Shown here in pieces: positions 1-8,361 of a DNA stretch of 64,000 nt (its first letter is position 1; every line of letters starts with the position of its first letter). Source of the stretch: Roseateles_E cavernae (GTDB lineage Bacteria; Pseudomonadota; Gammaproteobacteria; Burkholderiales; Burkholderiaceae_C); contig NZ_JBDPLH010000005.1 of assembly GCF_040187885.1 (NCBI RefSeq), positions 124,001 through 188,000 of the forward strand. The letters run 5' to 3'. The translations under genes and the position numbers were made by a program. The notes under the pieces were generated by a model, which saw nothing but the letters and a program-made list of their open reading frames with translations, was not told the origin of the DNA and ran no database searches.

Positions 1-148
1 GGCTGCGGGTGTCCAGCACCAGCCACAGCATGCTGCGCGTGCTCTTGTTCAGCAGCGCCCGGAGTTCAAAACGACCAAAGCGCCGCACGGCGGCGGCGGT
101 CTTGGCGCCAGCGTCGGGCGGACTGGCAGTCGGTTCAGCATTCGGCAC
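1..148 (-). CDS. Probable serine/threonine protein kinase, N-terminal fragment (cut by window edge)
   Basis: Only about 49 codons are present; the gene runs off the left edge. Read on the minus strand from a GTG at 148, the peptide has a short Ala/Pro-rich lead followed by RFGRFELRALLNKS and SMLWLVLDTRS. I recall this pattern from the N-terminal lobe of Burkholderiales Ser/Thr kinases (a FGRFELRxLLGKS...MxWLVxDPR type start, a variant glycine-rich loop). An AAGG lies about 12 bases upstream of the GTG, a poor but possible ribosome site. No catalytic residues are inside the window, so kinase activity cannot be judged. It lies downstream of hrpA on the same strand, about 115 bases away. Confidence 0.45.
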   Translation of the reverse strand, partial: MPNAEPTASPPDAGAKTAAAVRRFGRFELRALLNKSTRSMLWLVLDTRS

Positions 149-264
149 GATGCGTGCGGACCTTGGAGTTTGATGAAACAAAGTGTGATTTGACCCAGAT
201 TGTGCGCCTGGCGATGCGGCAATAAAGCCTCGATTCACGGGGCATTCGGCGCGGGCGCGACAAC

Positions 265-3200
265 TCAGGCGCTCAGCTGGGCCCAGACCTTGTCCAGCCG
301 CTTGACGCTGACCGGCTGCGGCGTGCGCAACTCCTGTGCAAACAGGCTGACGCGCAGCTCCTCCAGCTGCCAGCGGAAATCCACCAGCCGGGCGTCCGTC
401 GTGCCCTTGAGCTCGGCCAGGCGGCGCAGGAAACGCTGCTCCAGCGGCTTCAGCTCGGCCAGCAGCTTGGCGTCGCGCGCCGGGTCGGCACGCTGCTTGT
501 CCAGCCGGGCGGTGATGGCCTTCAGATAGCGCGGCAGGTGCTGCAGCTGGGCCCAGGGCGTGGCGGTGACGAAGTGCTTAGGACACAGGCGCTGCAGCTG
601 GGCCGTGATGTCCTCGCCCACCTCCTTGGGCGCACGCGCGTCCTTGAGCTTGCGGCTCGCGGCCGCCAGCTCGATCAGCACCACCCCGGTCTGGCGCGCC
701 ACCTCCTGCGCGATCAGATTGAGCCGCGCACGGCCCTCCTCGATGCGGGCCTTGAAGGCGAATTCGTCGGCCGGCAGCGGATCGGCCAGGAAGGCGCGGT
801 CCAGCGCGACGCCGATGATCTGGTCGCGCAGCTCCTCGGCCGTGCCCAGGCTCATGAACAGCACCGACATCTTCTGCAGATCCGGGATGTTCTTCTCCAG
901 ATACTTCAGCGGCTCCTTGAGCTGCAGCGCCACCAGGCGGCGCAGGCCCAGACGGTGCTTGGCGGCGGCGACATCGGGCTCATCGAACACCTCGATCTCG
1001 ACATGGCTGACCCGGTCGATCAGCGCCGGGAAGCCGATCAGAGTCTGGGCGCCGCGCCTGACTTCCATCAGCTCGGGCAGCTCGCCGAAGGTCCAGCCGG
1101 TATAGCTCTTGCTCGCCTCGCGCACCGGTGCACTGGCCGGCTTGACGATCTCGGCCCGAATGCCCCCGGGCGCGACCGGCGGCGGCTCGGCAATAGGCGA
1201 AGCATGCGCCGCAGGCAGCTTCAGCGCCGCCAGGGCCTGGAAGGCGCTGCGCGCCTGGCCGCCCAGTTCGGCCTTCAGCGCCGCTAGATTGCGGCCCTGG
1301 CCCAGCTGGCGGCCGTGCTCGTCGACGATGCGGAAGTTCATGAACAGATGGGCCTGCAGCTGTTCGAGCTTGAAATCGTTGCGCTGCACCGCGATCTGGC
1401 TGCGCTCCTTGACGGCCTTCAGCAGCACCTCGACCAGGCTGCCCTGGGCGAAGGGGTTGAGCTCGATGAACTCGGCGACGAAGTCCGGCAGCGGCACCAG
1501 GCGCGAGCGCGGCCGCTGGTGCAGGCTCTTCAGCAAGGCCGTGACCTTGGCGCCCAGCATGCCGGGCACCAGCCATTCGCAGCGCTCCTCGTTGACCTGG
1601 TTCAGCGCATAGATGGGCACGGTGACGGTGAGGCCATCGCGGGCATCGCCGGGCTCGTGCAGGTAGGTGGCGGCGCAGTCGACCCCGCCCAGCCTGATCG
1701 TTTTCGGGAAGGCGCTGCCGGTGATGCCGGCCGCCTCGTGGCGCATCAGTTCCTCGCGGCTGAGCTGCAGGAGCTTGGGCTCGGCCTTGGATTCGTGCCG
1801 GTACCAGCGCTCCAGCGTCGCGCCCGAGCACACCTCGGCCGGCAGCTGGGCGTCGTAGAAGGCGTAGATCAGCTCGTCGTCGACCAGCACATCCTGGCGC
1901 CGTGACTTGTGCTCCAGCTCCTCGACCTTGGCGATCTGCTTCTGGTTGTGGGCCAGGAAGGGCAGACGGGTCTCCCATTCGCCGTTGACCAGGGCCTCGC
2001 GGATGAAGATCTCGCGCGCGGCGGCCGCATCGACCTTGCCGAAGTTCACGCGCCGGTTGCTGTAGATGACGATGCCGTACAACGTTGCGCGCTCCAGCGC
2101 GATCACCTCGGCCGCCTTCTTCTCCCAGTGCGGCTCCATCAGCTGGGTCTTGATGAGATGGCCGGCGATAGAGGGCAGCCACTGCGGCTCGATCGCGGCG
2201 ATGCCGCGGCCGAACAGCCGGGTCGTGTCCACCAGCTCGGCCGCGACGATCCAGCGGCCCGGCTTCTTGCTCAGATGCGCACCGGGGTGGCGCCAGAACT
2301 TGATGCCGCGCGCCCCCAGATACCACTCGTCCTCGTCGCTCTTCAGGCCGATATTGCCCAAGAGGCCGGCCAGCATCGACAGATGCACCTGTTCGTAGGT
2401 GGCCGGGCTGCCGTTCATGCGCCAGCCATGCTCGGCGACCACGGTGTGCAGCTGCGAATAGATGTCGCGCCATTCGCGCACCCGGCGCGGGCTGACGAAG
2501 TTCTCACGCAGCAGCGCTTCGTAGCGGCGGTGGCTGAGCTTGTGTTCCCCGGAGCCGCCCTTGCTCTCTTCCAGCCATTTCCACAGCTTCAAGTAGCCCA
2601 GGAACTCTGACTTCTCGTCATCGAACTTCTTGTGCTTTTCATCGGCCGCCTGCTGCGCCTCCATCGGCCGGTCGCGCACGTCCTGGCCGCTGAGCGCGCT
2701 GGCGATGATCAGGATCTCGGTCAGCGCCTCGCGGTTCCTGGCCTCCAGAATCATCCGGCCGACCCGCGGGTCCAGCGGCAGCTTGGCCAGCTCCCAACCC
2801 ATAGGCGTCAGCTCGTTCAAGTCATCGACCGCGCCCAGCTCGCCCAGCAGCTGGTAGCCATCGGCCACGGCCTTGCGCGGCGGCGGCTCGATGAAGGGGA
2901 ACTCGTCGACCTGGCCCAGATGCAAGGCCTTCATGCGCAGGATCACGCCGGCCAGCGAGCTGCGCAGGATTTCCGGATCGGTGAACTTGGGGCGGGCGAG
3001 GAAGTCCTTCTCGTCGTAGAGGCGGATGCAGATGCCGTTGCTGACGCGGCCGCAGCGGCCGGCACGCTGGTTGGCGCTGGACTGGCTGATGGCCTCGATC
3101 TGCAGCTGCTCGACCTTGTTGCGGTAGCTGTAGCGCTTGACCCGGGAGAGGCCCGGATCGATCACATAGCGGATGCCCGGGACGGTCAGCGAGGTCTCGG

Positions 3201-4155
3201 CCACATTGGTCGCCAGCACGATGCGGCGCTGGCCATGCGGATCGAAGACCTTGTCCTGCTCCTGCTGCGACAGGCGTGCGAACAGCGGCAGCACCTCGAC
3301 GCCGGGCGGGTGGTGCTTGCGCAGCGCCTCGGCCGCCTCGCGGATCTCGCGCTCGCCGGGCAGGAAGACCAGCACATCGCCGCCGCCCTCGCGCCACAGT
3401 TCGTCGACCGCGTCGACGATGGCGTTGTTGACGTCGTACTCGCGCGATTCCTCGAAGGGCCGGTAGCGCTGCTCGACCGGGAACAGCCGGCCCGAAACCA
3501 TCAGCACCGGCGCCGGGCCCTTGGCGGACTCGAAATGCTTGGCGAAGCGGTCGGCGTCGATGGTGGCCGAGGTGACGATGACCTTCAGGTCCGGCCGGCG
3601 CGGCAGCACCTCGCGCAGATAGCCGAGCAGGAAATCGATGTTCAGCGAGCGCTCGTGCGCCTCGTCGATGATGATGGTGTCATAGGCCTTCAGCAACGGA
3701 TCGGTCTGGGTCTCGGCCAGCAGAATCCCGTCGGTCATCAGCTTGACGCTGGCGCCCGGTTGCAGCCGGTCCTGGAAGCGCACCTTGTAGCCGACGATCT
3801 CGCCCAGCGGCGTCTTTAGTTCCTCGGCGATGCGCTTGGCCACGCTGGACGCGGCGATGCGGCGCGGCTGCGTGTGGCCGATCAGCTTGCCGGTATTGGC
3901 CCGGCCGCGGCCCAGCGCCAGCGCGATCTTGGGCAGCTGGGTGGTCTTGCCCGAACCGGTCTCGCCGCAGACGATGATGACCTGATGCTCGGCCAGCGCG
4001 CGCGCGATGTCCTCGCGCCGGCTCGAGACCGGCAGCGATTCGGGGAAGCTGATGGGCGGCAGCGGGTTGGCGGGCGGCGGCGCGGGCCGGCCGGTGTTCG
4101 CCTTCGGCGACTGCTGCGGCCTTGGCGGCCTGGGGGAGGAAGACGATGGATTCAC
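265..4155 (-). CDS. hrpA: ATP-dependent RNA helicase HrpA (DEAH box)
   Basis: A large cytoplasmic DEAH-box helicase that unwinds RNA and in E. coli acts in mRNA processing and rescue of stalled ribosomes. Visible motifs: Walker A GETGSGKTT near residues 64-72, DEAH (IIIDEAHERS), the SAT motif, and motif VI QRAGRCGR, followed by the HrpA-specific long C-terminal region. I chose a GTG start at 4155 (about 1296 aa), which matches the roughly 1300 aa family length. The open frame continues upstream to an ATG at 4386, but that would add 77 residues with no family resemblance and run up to the start region of the divergent protease gene. No strong ribosome site is visible at either start, so the N-terminus is uncertain. 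Confidence 0.93.
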   Translation of the reverse strand: MNPSSSSPRPPRPQQSPKANTGRPAPPPANPLPPISFPESLPVSSRREDIARALAEHQVIIVCGETGSGKTTQLPKIALALGRGRANTGKLIGHTQPRRIAASSVAKRIAEELKTPLGEIVGYKVRFQDRLQPGASVKLMTDGILLAETQTDPLLKAYDTIIIDEAHERSLNIDFLLGYLREVLPRRPDLKVIVTSATIDADRFAKHFESAKGPAPVLMVSGRLFPVEQRYRPFEESREYDVNNAIVDAVDELWREGGGDVLVFLPGEREIREAAEALRKHHPPGVEVLPLFARLSQQEQDKVFDPHGQRRIVLATNVAETSLTVPGIRYVIDPGLSRVKRYSYRNKVEQLQIEAISQSSANQRAGRCGRVSNGICIRLYDEKDFLARPKFTDPEILRSSLAGVILRMKALHLGQVDEFPFIEPPPRKAVADGYQLLGELGAVDDLNELTPMGWELAKLPLDPRVGRMILEARNREALTEILIIASALSGQDVRDRPMEAQQAADEKHKKFDDEKSEFLGYLKLWKWLEESKGGSGEHKLSHRRYEALLRENFVSPRRVREWRDIYSQLHTVVAEHGWRMNGSPATYEQVHLSMLAGLLGNIGLKSDEDEWYLGARGIKFWRHPGAHLSKKPGRWIVAAELVDTTRLFGRGIAAIEPQWLPSIAGHLIKTQLMEPHWEKKAAEVIALERATLYGIVIYSNRRVNFGKVDAAAAREIFIREALVNGEWETRLPFLAHNQKQIAKVEELEHKSRRQDVLVDDELIYAFYDAQLPAEVCSGATLERWYRHESKAEPKLLQLSREELMRHEAAGITGSAFPKTIRLGGVDCAATYLHEPGDARDGLTVTVPIYALNQVNEERCEWLVPGMLGAKVTALLKSLHQRPRSRLVPLPDFVAEFIELNPFAQGSLVEVLLKAVKERSQIAVQRNDFKLEQLQAHLFMNFRIVDEHGRQLGQGRNLAALKAELGGQARSAFQALAALKLPAAHASPIAEPPPVAPGGIRAEIVKPASAPVREASKSYTGWTFGELPELMEVRRGAQTLIGFPALIDRVSHVEIEVFDEPDVAAAKHRLGLRRLVALQLKEPLKYLEKNIPDLQKMSVLFMSLGTAEELRDQIIGVALDRAFLADPLPADEFAFKARIEEGRARLNLIAQEVARQTGVVLIELAAASRKLKDARAPKEVGEDITAQLQRLCPKHFVTATPWAQLQHLPRYLKAITARLDKQRADPARDAKLLAELKPLEQRFLRRLAELKGTTDARLVDFRWQLEELRVSLFAQELRTPQPVSVKRLDKVWAQLSA

Positions 4156-4406
4156 GAACCCAGGATTATCGGTGTCTTTGCAGGTCCGGCGCGGCGGGCC
4201 TTGTCGGACCGCTGTTCGCACACCCCCAAGAACTAAGGAACGCCTATCGCCCGCCATCGCCAGAAGCGCGGGAAAACCGGTACTTCTCCACGAAACAGCA
4301 ACACTAGCATCGGGCGCTTGATCGGCAGACGGGTCAGGTCTTGCCTCTGCGCCCTTTCCCGGCCGGTCACCAATCTCGTCATCCATACCCCTTTGGAGAT
4401 CGACCG
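4156..4406. promoter_or_regulatory. Divergent intergenic region, hrpA / S8 protease
   Basis: About 250 bases lie between the chosen hrpA start and the protease start. They should hold both promoters. Apart from a GGAG at 4395-4398 serving the protease ATG, I see no convincing operator, terminator or gene here. Confidence 0.35.
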
Positions 4407-6527
4407 ATGAAGCGCACCCCGTCTCACCTGAGCCCCACCCGCCTGGCCGTCCTGCTGCTCGCAGGCCTGGCCGCCCAGCAGGCCGCCGCCATCACCACCT
4501 ACGACGGCGACCCCGGCATGCTCGGTGATCCGGCCAGCTGGCGAACCGCCGAGTTCCGGCGTGACTGGGGCCTGCTGTCCATCGGCGCCGAGTACGCCTA
4601 TGCGGCCGGCTACAGCGGCGCCGGCATCAAGGTCGGCATGGTCGATTCGGGCTTCTTCGACCTGCACCCGCAGCTGAGCAGCGATCGCTACCACCAGGTG
4701 ACGGTCAACGGCATCGCCGGCAGCTACAACCCGGCCTACAACGACAGACACGGCACCCATGTCTCCGGCACCATCGGCGCCTCGCGCGACGGCAGCATCG
4801 GCGGCAGCAACAACTTCCATGGCGTGGCCTTCAATGCCAATGTCTACGTCGGCAACACCGGCAAGACCGACGGCGCCCTGTTCGGCATGCCGCAGGTGAC
4901 GCAGACCGCCGCCCAGACCATCGACCAGGCCCATGTGGCCGATGTCTACCGCGGCGTCAACGCCCAGGGCGTGCGCATCATCAGCACCAGCTGGGGCAGC
5001 CAGCCCAATAGCGAGCAATACAACACCCTAGGCCCCAGCCCCACCGGCGTGGCCGGCCTGATCGGATCCTGGGGCTTTTTGTCGCGCGACGACACCTGGA
5101 TCAAGGGCGCCGTCGATGCTGCCAAGACCGGCACGGTGATGGTCTTCAGCGCCGGCAACACCGGCTTCACGAATGCCAGCGCCCGCTCGGGCATGGCCTA
5201 TTTCATGCCGGAACTGGAAGGCAGCTGGCTGGCCGTGGCCGCGATCCGTCAGAACCTGGTGGTCGGCGGCGTGGCAGCCGGTCAGTCGCTGAACGGCGAC
5301 GGCTCGGTCAACGTGCCGGGTGCACAGCTGTACAACCAGTGCGGCCTGTCCAAATGGGCCTGTGTGACGGCCCCCGGCAATGCCATCAACGGCAGCTCGG
5401 TAACCGGCACAACGGCCGGCTATGCCAGTCTGTCGGGCACCTCGATGGCCGCCCCGCATGCCTCGGGCGCCCTGGCCGTCATCATGGAGCGCTACGGCTA
5501 CATGACGAATGCCCAGGCCCTGGAGGTGATGAAGACCACCGCGGTGCAGAACGGCACGATCAACAATGCCTCGGGTACGGCCATCGTCAACCCGAATGCC
5601 GGCAAGCTGACCGCGGTGCCGGATGAGCGCAACGGCTGGGGCACGGTGAGCCTGCGCCATGCGATGAACGGACCGGGCCAGTTCCTCGGCAAGTTCGCCG
5701 TCAACACGCAGGGCCAGAATGACACCTGGAGCAACAGCATCTCCGACACCGCCATCAAGGCGCGCAAGCTGGAGGACCAGGCCGAGGCCGCCAGCTGGCA
5801 GGCCACCAAGACGGCCAAGGGCTGGCTCAACGGCCTGCCCGGCAGCGCCAGCGCCGATGAGCAGACCGAGTACGCGATGGGTGTGGCCCGGGAGGCAGCC
5901 CGCGACGGCCGTGTCTACGAGGGCAGCCTGTCCAAGTCCGGTGCCGGCACCCTGGTGCTGGCGGGCGACAACAGCTATTCCGGCGGCACCGAGCTGTTCG
6001 GCGGCACCCTGGTCGGCCGCTCGGCCAGCGCCTTCGGCAGTGGCGACGTGACGGTGCACGGCGGCACGCTGGCCGGCAACGCCATCATCCTGGGCGATCT
6101 GCTCAACGAGGCCGGCCATATCGCTCCCGGCGAGGATTCGATCGGCACGCTGACGGTGCTGGGCAACTTCGCCCAGTTCCCGAGCGGCTGGCTGGACCTG
6201 GAGATCGGCGCCGGCGGCACCGATCTGCTGGCCATCGGTGGTACGGCCTTTCTCGGCGGCAGCCTGCAGCTGACCCTGCTGGACAGCTTCTCGCTCAGCG
6301 GCAAGGCCAGCTTCACGCTGATGAGCGCCGGCAACTTCATGGGCCAGTTCGCGTCGGTCCAGGTCAGCGGCCTGGGCGCGGGCTACACCAGCGCGCTGTT
6401 CTATGACAACGGCAGCGTCCGCCTGGACATCAGCGCCGTGCCCGAACCCGAGAGCTACGCGCTGATGCTGGCGGGTCTGGGCCTGCTGAGCTGGCAGCTG
6501 CGGCGCCGGCGCGGCCCGCAGGCCTGA
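4407..6527 (+). CDS. Subtilisin-like S8 serine protease with autotransporter-type repeat and PEP-CTERM anchor
   Basis: A secreted or surface protease of 706 aa. The start at 4407 is preceded by GGAG and begins a signal peptide (residues 1 to about 29, ending QQAAA). The S8 catalytic triad is visible: Asp80 in MVDSG, His115 in HGTHVSGT, Ser346 in GTSMAAPH. After the protease domain comes a stretch matching the autotransporter-associated beta strand repeat (SKSGAGTLVLAGDNSYSGGT, about residues 510-530, then GGTLVG), then beta-rich sequence. The last 29 residues are a classic PEP-CTERM signal: VPEPESYALMLAG, hydrophobic segment, RRRR. S8 proteases with this repeat usually end in an outer-membrane beta-barrel; none is present. 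Exosortase processing is inferred from family knowledge; no exosortase gene is in the window. Substrate unknown. Confidence 0.88.
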   Translation: MKRTPSHLSPTRLAVLLLAGLAAQQAAAITTYDGDPGMLGDPASWRTAEFRRDWGLLSIGAEYAYAAGYSGAGIKVGMVDSGFFDLHPQLSSDRYHQVTVNGIAGSYNPAYNDRHGTHVSGTIGASRDGSIGGSNNFHGVAFNANVYVGNTGKTDGALFGMPQVTQTAAQTIDQAHVADVYRGVNAQGVRIISTSWGSQPNSEQYNTLGPSPTGVAGLIGSWGFLSRDDTWIKGAVDAAKTGTVMVFSAGNTGFTNASARSGMAYFMPELEGSWLAVAAIRQNLVVGGVAAGQSLNGDGSVNVPGAQLYNQCGLSKWACVTAPGNAINGSSVTGTTAGYASLSGTSMAAPHASGALAVIMERYGYMTNAQALEVMKTTAVQNGTINNASGTAIVNPNAGKLTAVPDERNGWGTVSLRHAMNGPGQFLGKFAVNTQGQNDTWSNSISDTAIKARKLEDQAEAASWQATKTAKGWLNGLPGSASADEQTEYAMGVAREAARDGRVYEGSLSKSGAGTLVLAGDNSYSGGTELFGGTLVGRSASAFGSGDVTVHGGTLAGNAIILGDLLNEAGHIAPGEDSIGTLTVLGNFAQFPSGWLDLEIGAGGTDLLAIGGTAFLGGSLQLTLLDSFSLSGKASFTLMSAGNFMGQFASVQVSGLGAGYTSALFYDNGSVRLDISAVPEPESYALMLAGLGLLSWQLRRRRGPQA

Positions 6528-6539
6528 GCGGCCTGGCCG

Positions 6540-6562
6540 CGGAGTGCCCTTGCGGCACTCCG
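6540..6562 (+). other. Strong hairpin after the S8 protease gene
   Basis: A perfect 9-base inverted repeat (6540-6548 with 6554-6562, loop of 5) begins 12 bases after the protease stop. It lacks a T run, so it is not a standard intrinsic terminator; it may protect the 3' end or act with Rho. Confidence 0.45.
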
Positions 6563-6633
6563 AGCGGGTGGCGCTGCGGCACAATCGGGGCCCATTCCGT
6601 CCCGTCCTGCTGCCGCAACCGCCCTCCCGCTAC

Positions 6634-7974
6634 ATGAGCCTTGTCTTTCCCCACACCTTCGTGCCCTGGTTCCGCTCGGTCGCGCCCTATATCCACGCCT
6701 ACCGCGGCGAGACCTTTGTGGTCGGGATGCCGGGCGAGCTGGTGGCGGCGGGCAAGCTGAACGCCTTTGTGCAGGACCTGTCCATCCTGCATGCGATGGG
6801 CATCAAGATCGTGCTGGTGCACGGCTTCAGGCCCCAGGTCAACGAGCAGCTGGCAGCCAAGGGCCAGACGCCGAAGTTCCACCAGGGCGTGCGCGTCACC
6901 GACGCGGTGGCGCTGGACTGCGCCCAAGAAGCGGCCGGCCAGCTGCGCTTCGAGATCGAGGCCGCGTTCTCGCAAGGTCTGCCGAACACGCCGATGGCCA
7001 ATGCGACGGTGCGGGTGGTGTCGGGCAATTTCCTGACCGCGCGGCCGGTGGGCATCGTCGACGGCGTCGATTTCCAGCACAGTGGCCTGGTGCGCAAGGT
7101 CGATGCGGCGGCGATCCAGCGCGCCATCGACAGCGGCGCCATCGTGCTGCTGTCGCCGTTTGGTTTCTCGCCGACCGGCGAAGCCTTCAATCTGACGATG
7201 GAAGAGGTGGCGACCAGCGCCGCAATCGCGCTGCAGGCCGACAAGCTGCTGTTCATGACCGAGGTGGCCGGCGTGCGCGAGAACCCGGACGACCCGGACA
7301 GCGCCATCGACACCGAGCTGGCCCTGGCCGACGCCAAGCGCATGCTGGCCAGCCTGCCGCGCCCGACCCAGCCCACCGATGTGGCCTTTTATCTGCAGCA
7401 CTGCGTCAAGGCCTGCCAGGCCGGCGTCGAGCGCTCGCACATCCTGCCGCTGGCGGTGGATGGCGCGCTCTTGCAGGAGGTCTACACCCATGACGGGATC
7501 GGCACCATGGTGGTCGACGAGAAGCTGGAGAGCCTGCGCGAGGCCAGCCCGGACGATGTCGGCGGCATCGTCGCGCTGATCGAGCCCTTCGAGCGCGACG
7601 GCACCCTGGTCAAGCGCGACCGCAACGAGATCGAGCGCGATATCGAGGCCTACACGGTGATCGAGCACGACGGCGTGATCTTCGGCTGCGCGGCGCTGTA
7701 CCCCTATGTCGAGGCACGCACCGCCGAGATGGCGGCGCTGACGGTCTCCAGCGAGGTGCAGGGCCAGGGCGACGGCGACCGCATCCTCAAGCGCATCGAA
7801 CAGCGCGCCAAGGCGCAGGGCCTGAGCAGCATCTTCGTGCTGACCACACGCACGATGCACTGGTTCATCAAGCGCGGCTTTTCGCCGGTCGAACCCGAGT
7901 GGCTGCCCGAAGAACGCAAACGCAAATACAACTGGGACCGGCGCTCGCAAGTGCTGGTCAAGAAGCTGGCCTGA
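6634..7974 (+). CDS. argA: Amino-acid N-acetyltransferase (N-acetylglutamate synthase)
   Basis: Catalyses acetyl-CoA + L-glutamate to N-acetylglutamate, the first step of arginine synthesis, in the cytoplasm. It has the classical ArgA layout: an N-terminal amino-acid-kinase-like domain (about residues 1-290, with VLVHGFRPQVNEQL and the SPFGFSPTGEAFNL region) that normally binds arginine for feedback control, and a C-terminal GNAT domain (about 300-446, with VSSEVQGQGDGDRIL as the acetyl-CoA loop). The 446 aa from ATG 6634 match E. coli ArgA (443 aa). An in-frame ATG at 6544 would add 30 unrelated residues. The neighbour downstream is yggX, 41 bases away, so co-transcription is possible. Confidence 0.95.
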   Translation: MSLVFPHTFVPWFRSVAPYIHAYRGETFVVGMPGELVAAGKLNAFVQDLSILHAMGIKIVLVHGFRPQVNEQLAAKGQTPKFHQGVRVTDAVALDCAQEAAGQLRFEIEAAFSQGLPNTPMANATVRVVSGNFLTARPVGIVDGVDFQHSGLVRKVDAAAIQRAIDSGAIVLLSPFGFSPTGEAFNLTMEEVATSAAIALQADKLLFMTEVAGVRENPDDPDSAIDTELALADAKRMLASLPRPTQPTDVAFYLQHCVKACQAGVERSHILPLAVDGALLQEVYTHDGIGTMVVDEKLESLREASPDDVGGIVALIEPFERDGTLVKRDRNEIERDIEAYTVIEHDGVIFGCAALYPYVEARTAEMAALTVSSEVQGQGDGDRILKRIEQRAKAQGLSSIFVLTTRTMHWFIKRGFSPVEPEWLPEERKRKYNWDRRSQVLVKKLA

Positions 7975-8015
7975 ATCCAGGCCTCCCCTCCACACTCAAG
8001 CAAATAGAGGTTGTT

Positions 8016-8288
8016 ATGGCACGCATGGTGCAATGTGTTTATCTGAAGAAAGAAGGCGAAGGCCTGGATTTCGCGCCCTATCCCGGCGAACTGGGCAAGC
8101 GCATCTATCAAAACGTCTGCAAGGAGGCCTGGGCGGCCTGGATGAAGCATCAGACGATGCTGGTCAACGAGAACCGCCTGAACCTGGCCGATCTGCGCGC
8201 CCGCCAATACCTGGCCCGGCAGATGGAGCAATTCTTCTTCGGCGCCGGCGCCGAAGCGGTGGCGGGCTATGTGCCGCCGACGGCCTGA
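8016..8288 (+). CDS. yggX: Fe(2+)-trafficking / oxidative damage protection protein (YggX family)
   Basis: A 90-residue cytoplasmic protein of the YggX family, which helps iron handling and protects iron-sulfur clusters from oxidation. The sequence begins MARMVQCVYLKKEGEGLDFAPYPG (the family signature with the conserved early Cys) and contains YPGELGKRIYQNVCKEAW and MLVNENRLNL. The length is exactly that of the family. An AGAGG at 8006-8010 serves ATG 8016; longer in-frame starts overlap argA and are not needed. Its position just before an iron-binding protein gene and a Fur-like palindrome suggests an iron-linked neighbourhood, though this is inference. Confidence 0.95.
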   Translation: MARMVQCVYLKKEGEGLDFAPYPGELGKRIYQNVCKEAWAAWMKHQTMLVNENRLNLADLRARQYLARQMEQFFFGAGAEAVAGYVPPTA

Positions 8289-8300
8289 GATTGAGCTCAA

Positions 8301-8317
8301 ACAAGAATTATTCTTGT
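8301..8317. promoter_or_regulatory. Fur-like palindrome upstream of the iron-binding protein gene
   Basis: ACAAGAAT-T-ATTCTTGT is a perfect 8-1-8 inverted repeat in the 73-base gap between yggX and the ferric-iron binding protein gene. Its core AAnAATnATTnTT fits the 7-1-7 Fur box pattern in part. With an iron transport gene immediately downstream, Fur control is the most likely reading, but other dimeric regulators are possible. Confidence 0.5.
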
Positions 8318-8361
8318 TCACGGGGTAAACTCCCAGCCACCTTACTTGGCTTGGAGACCCC

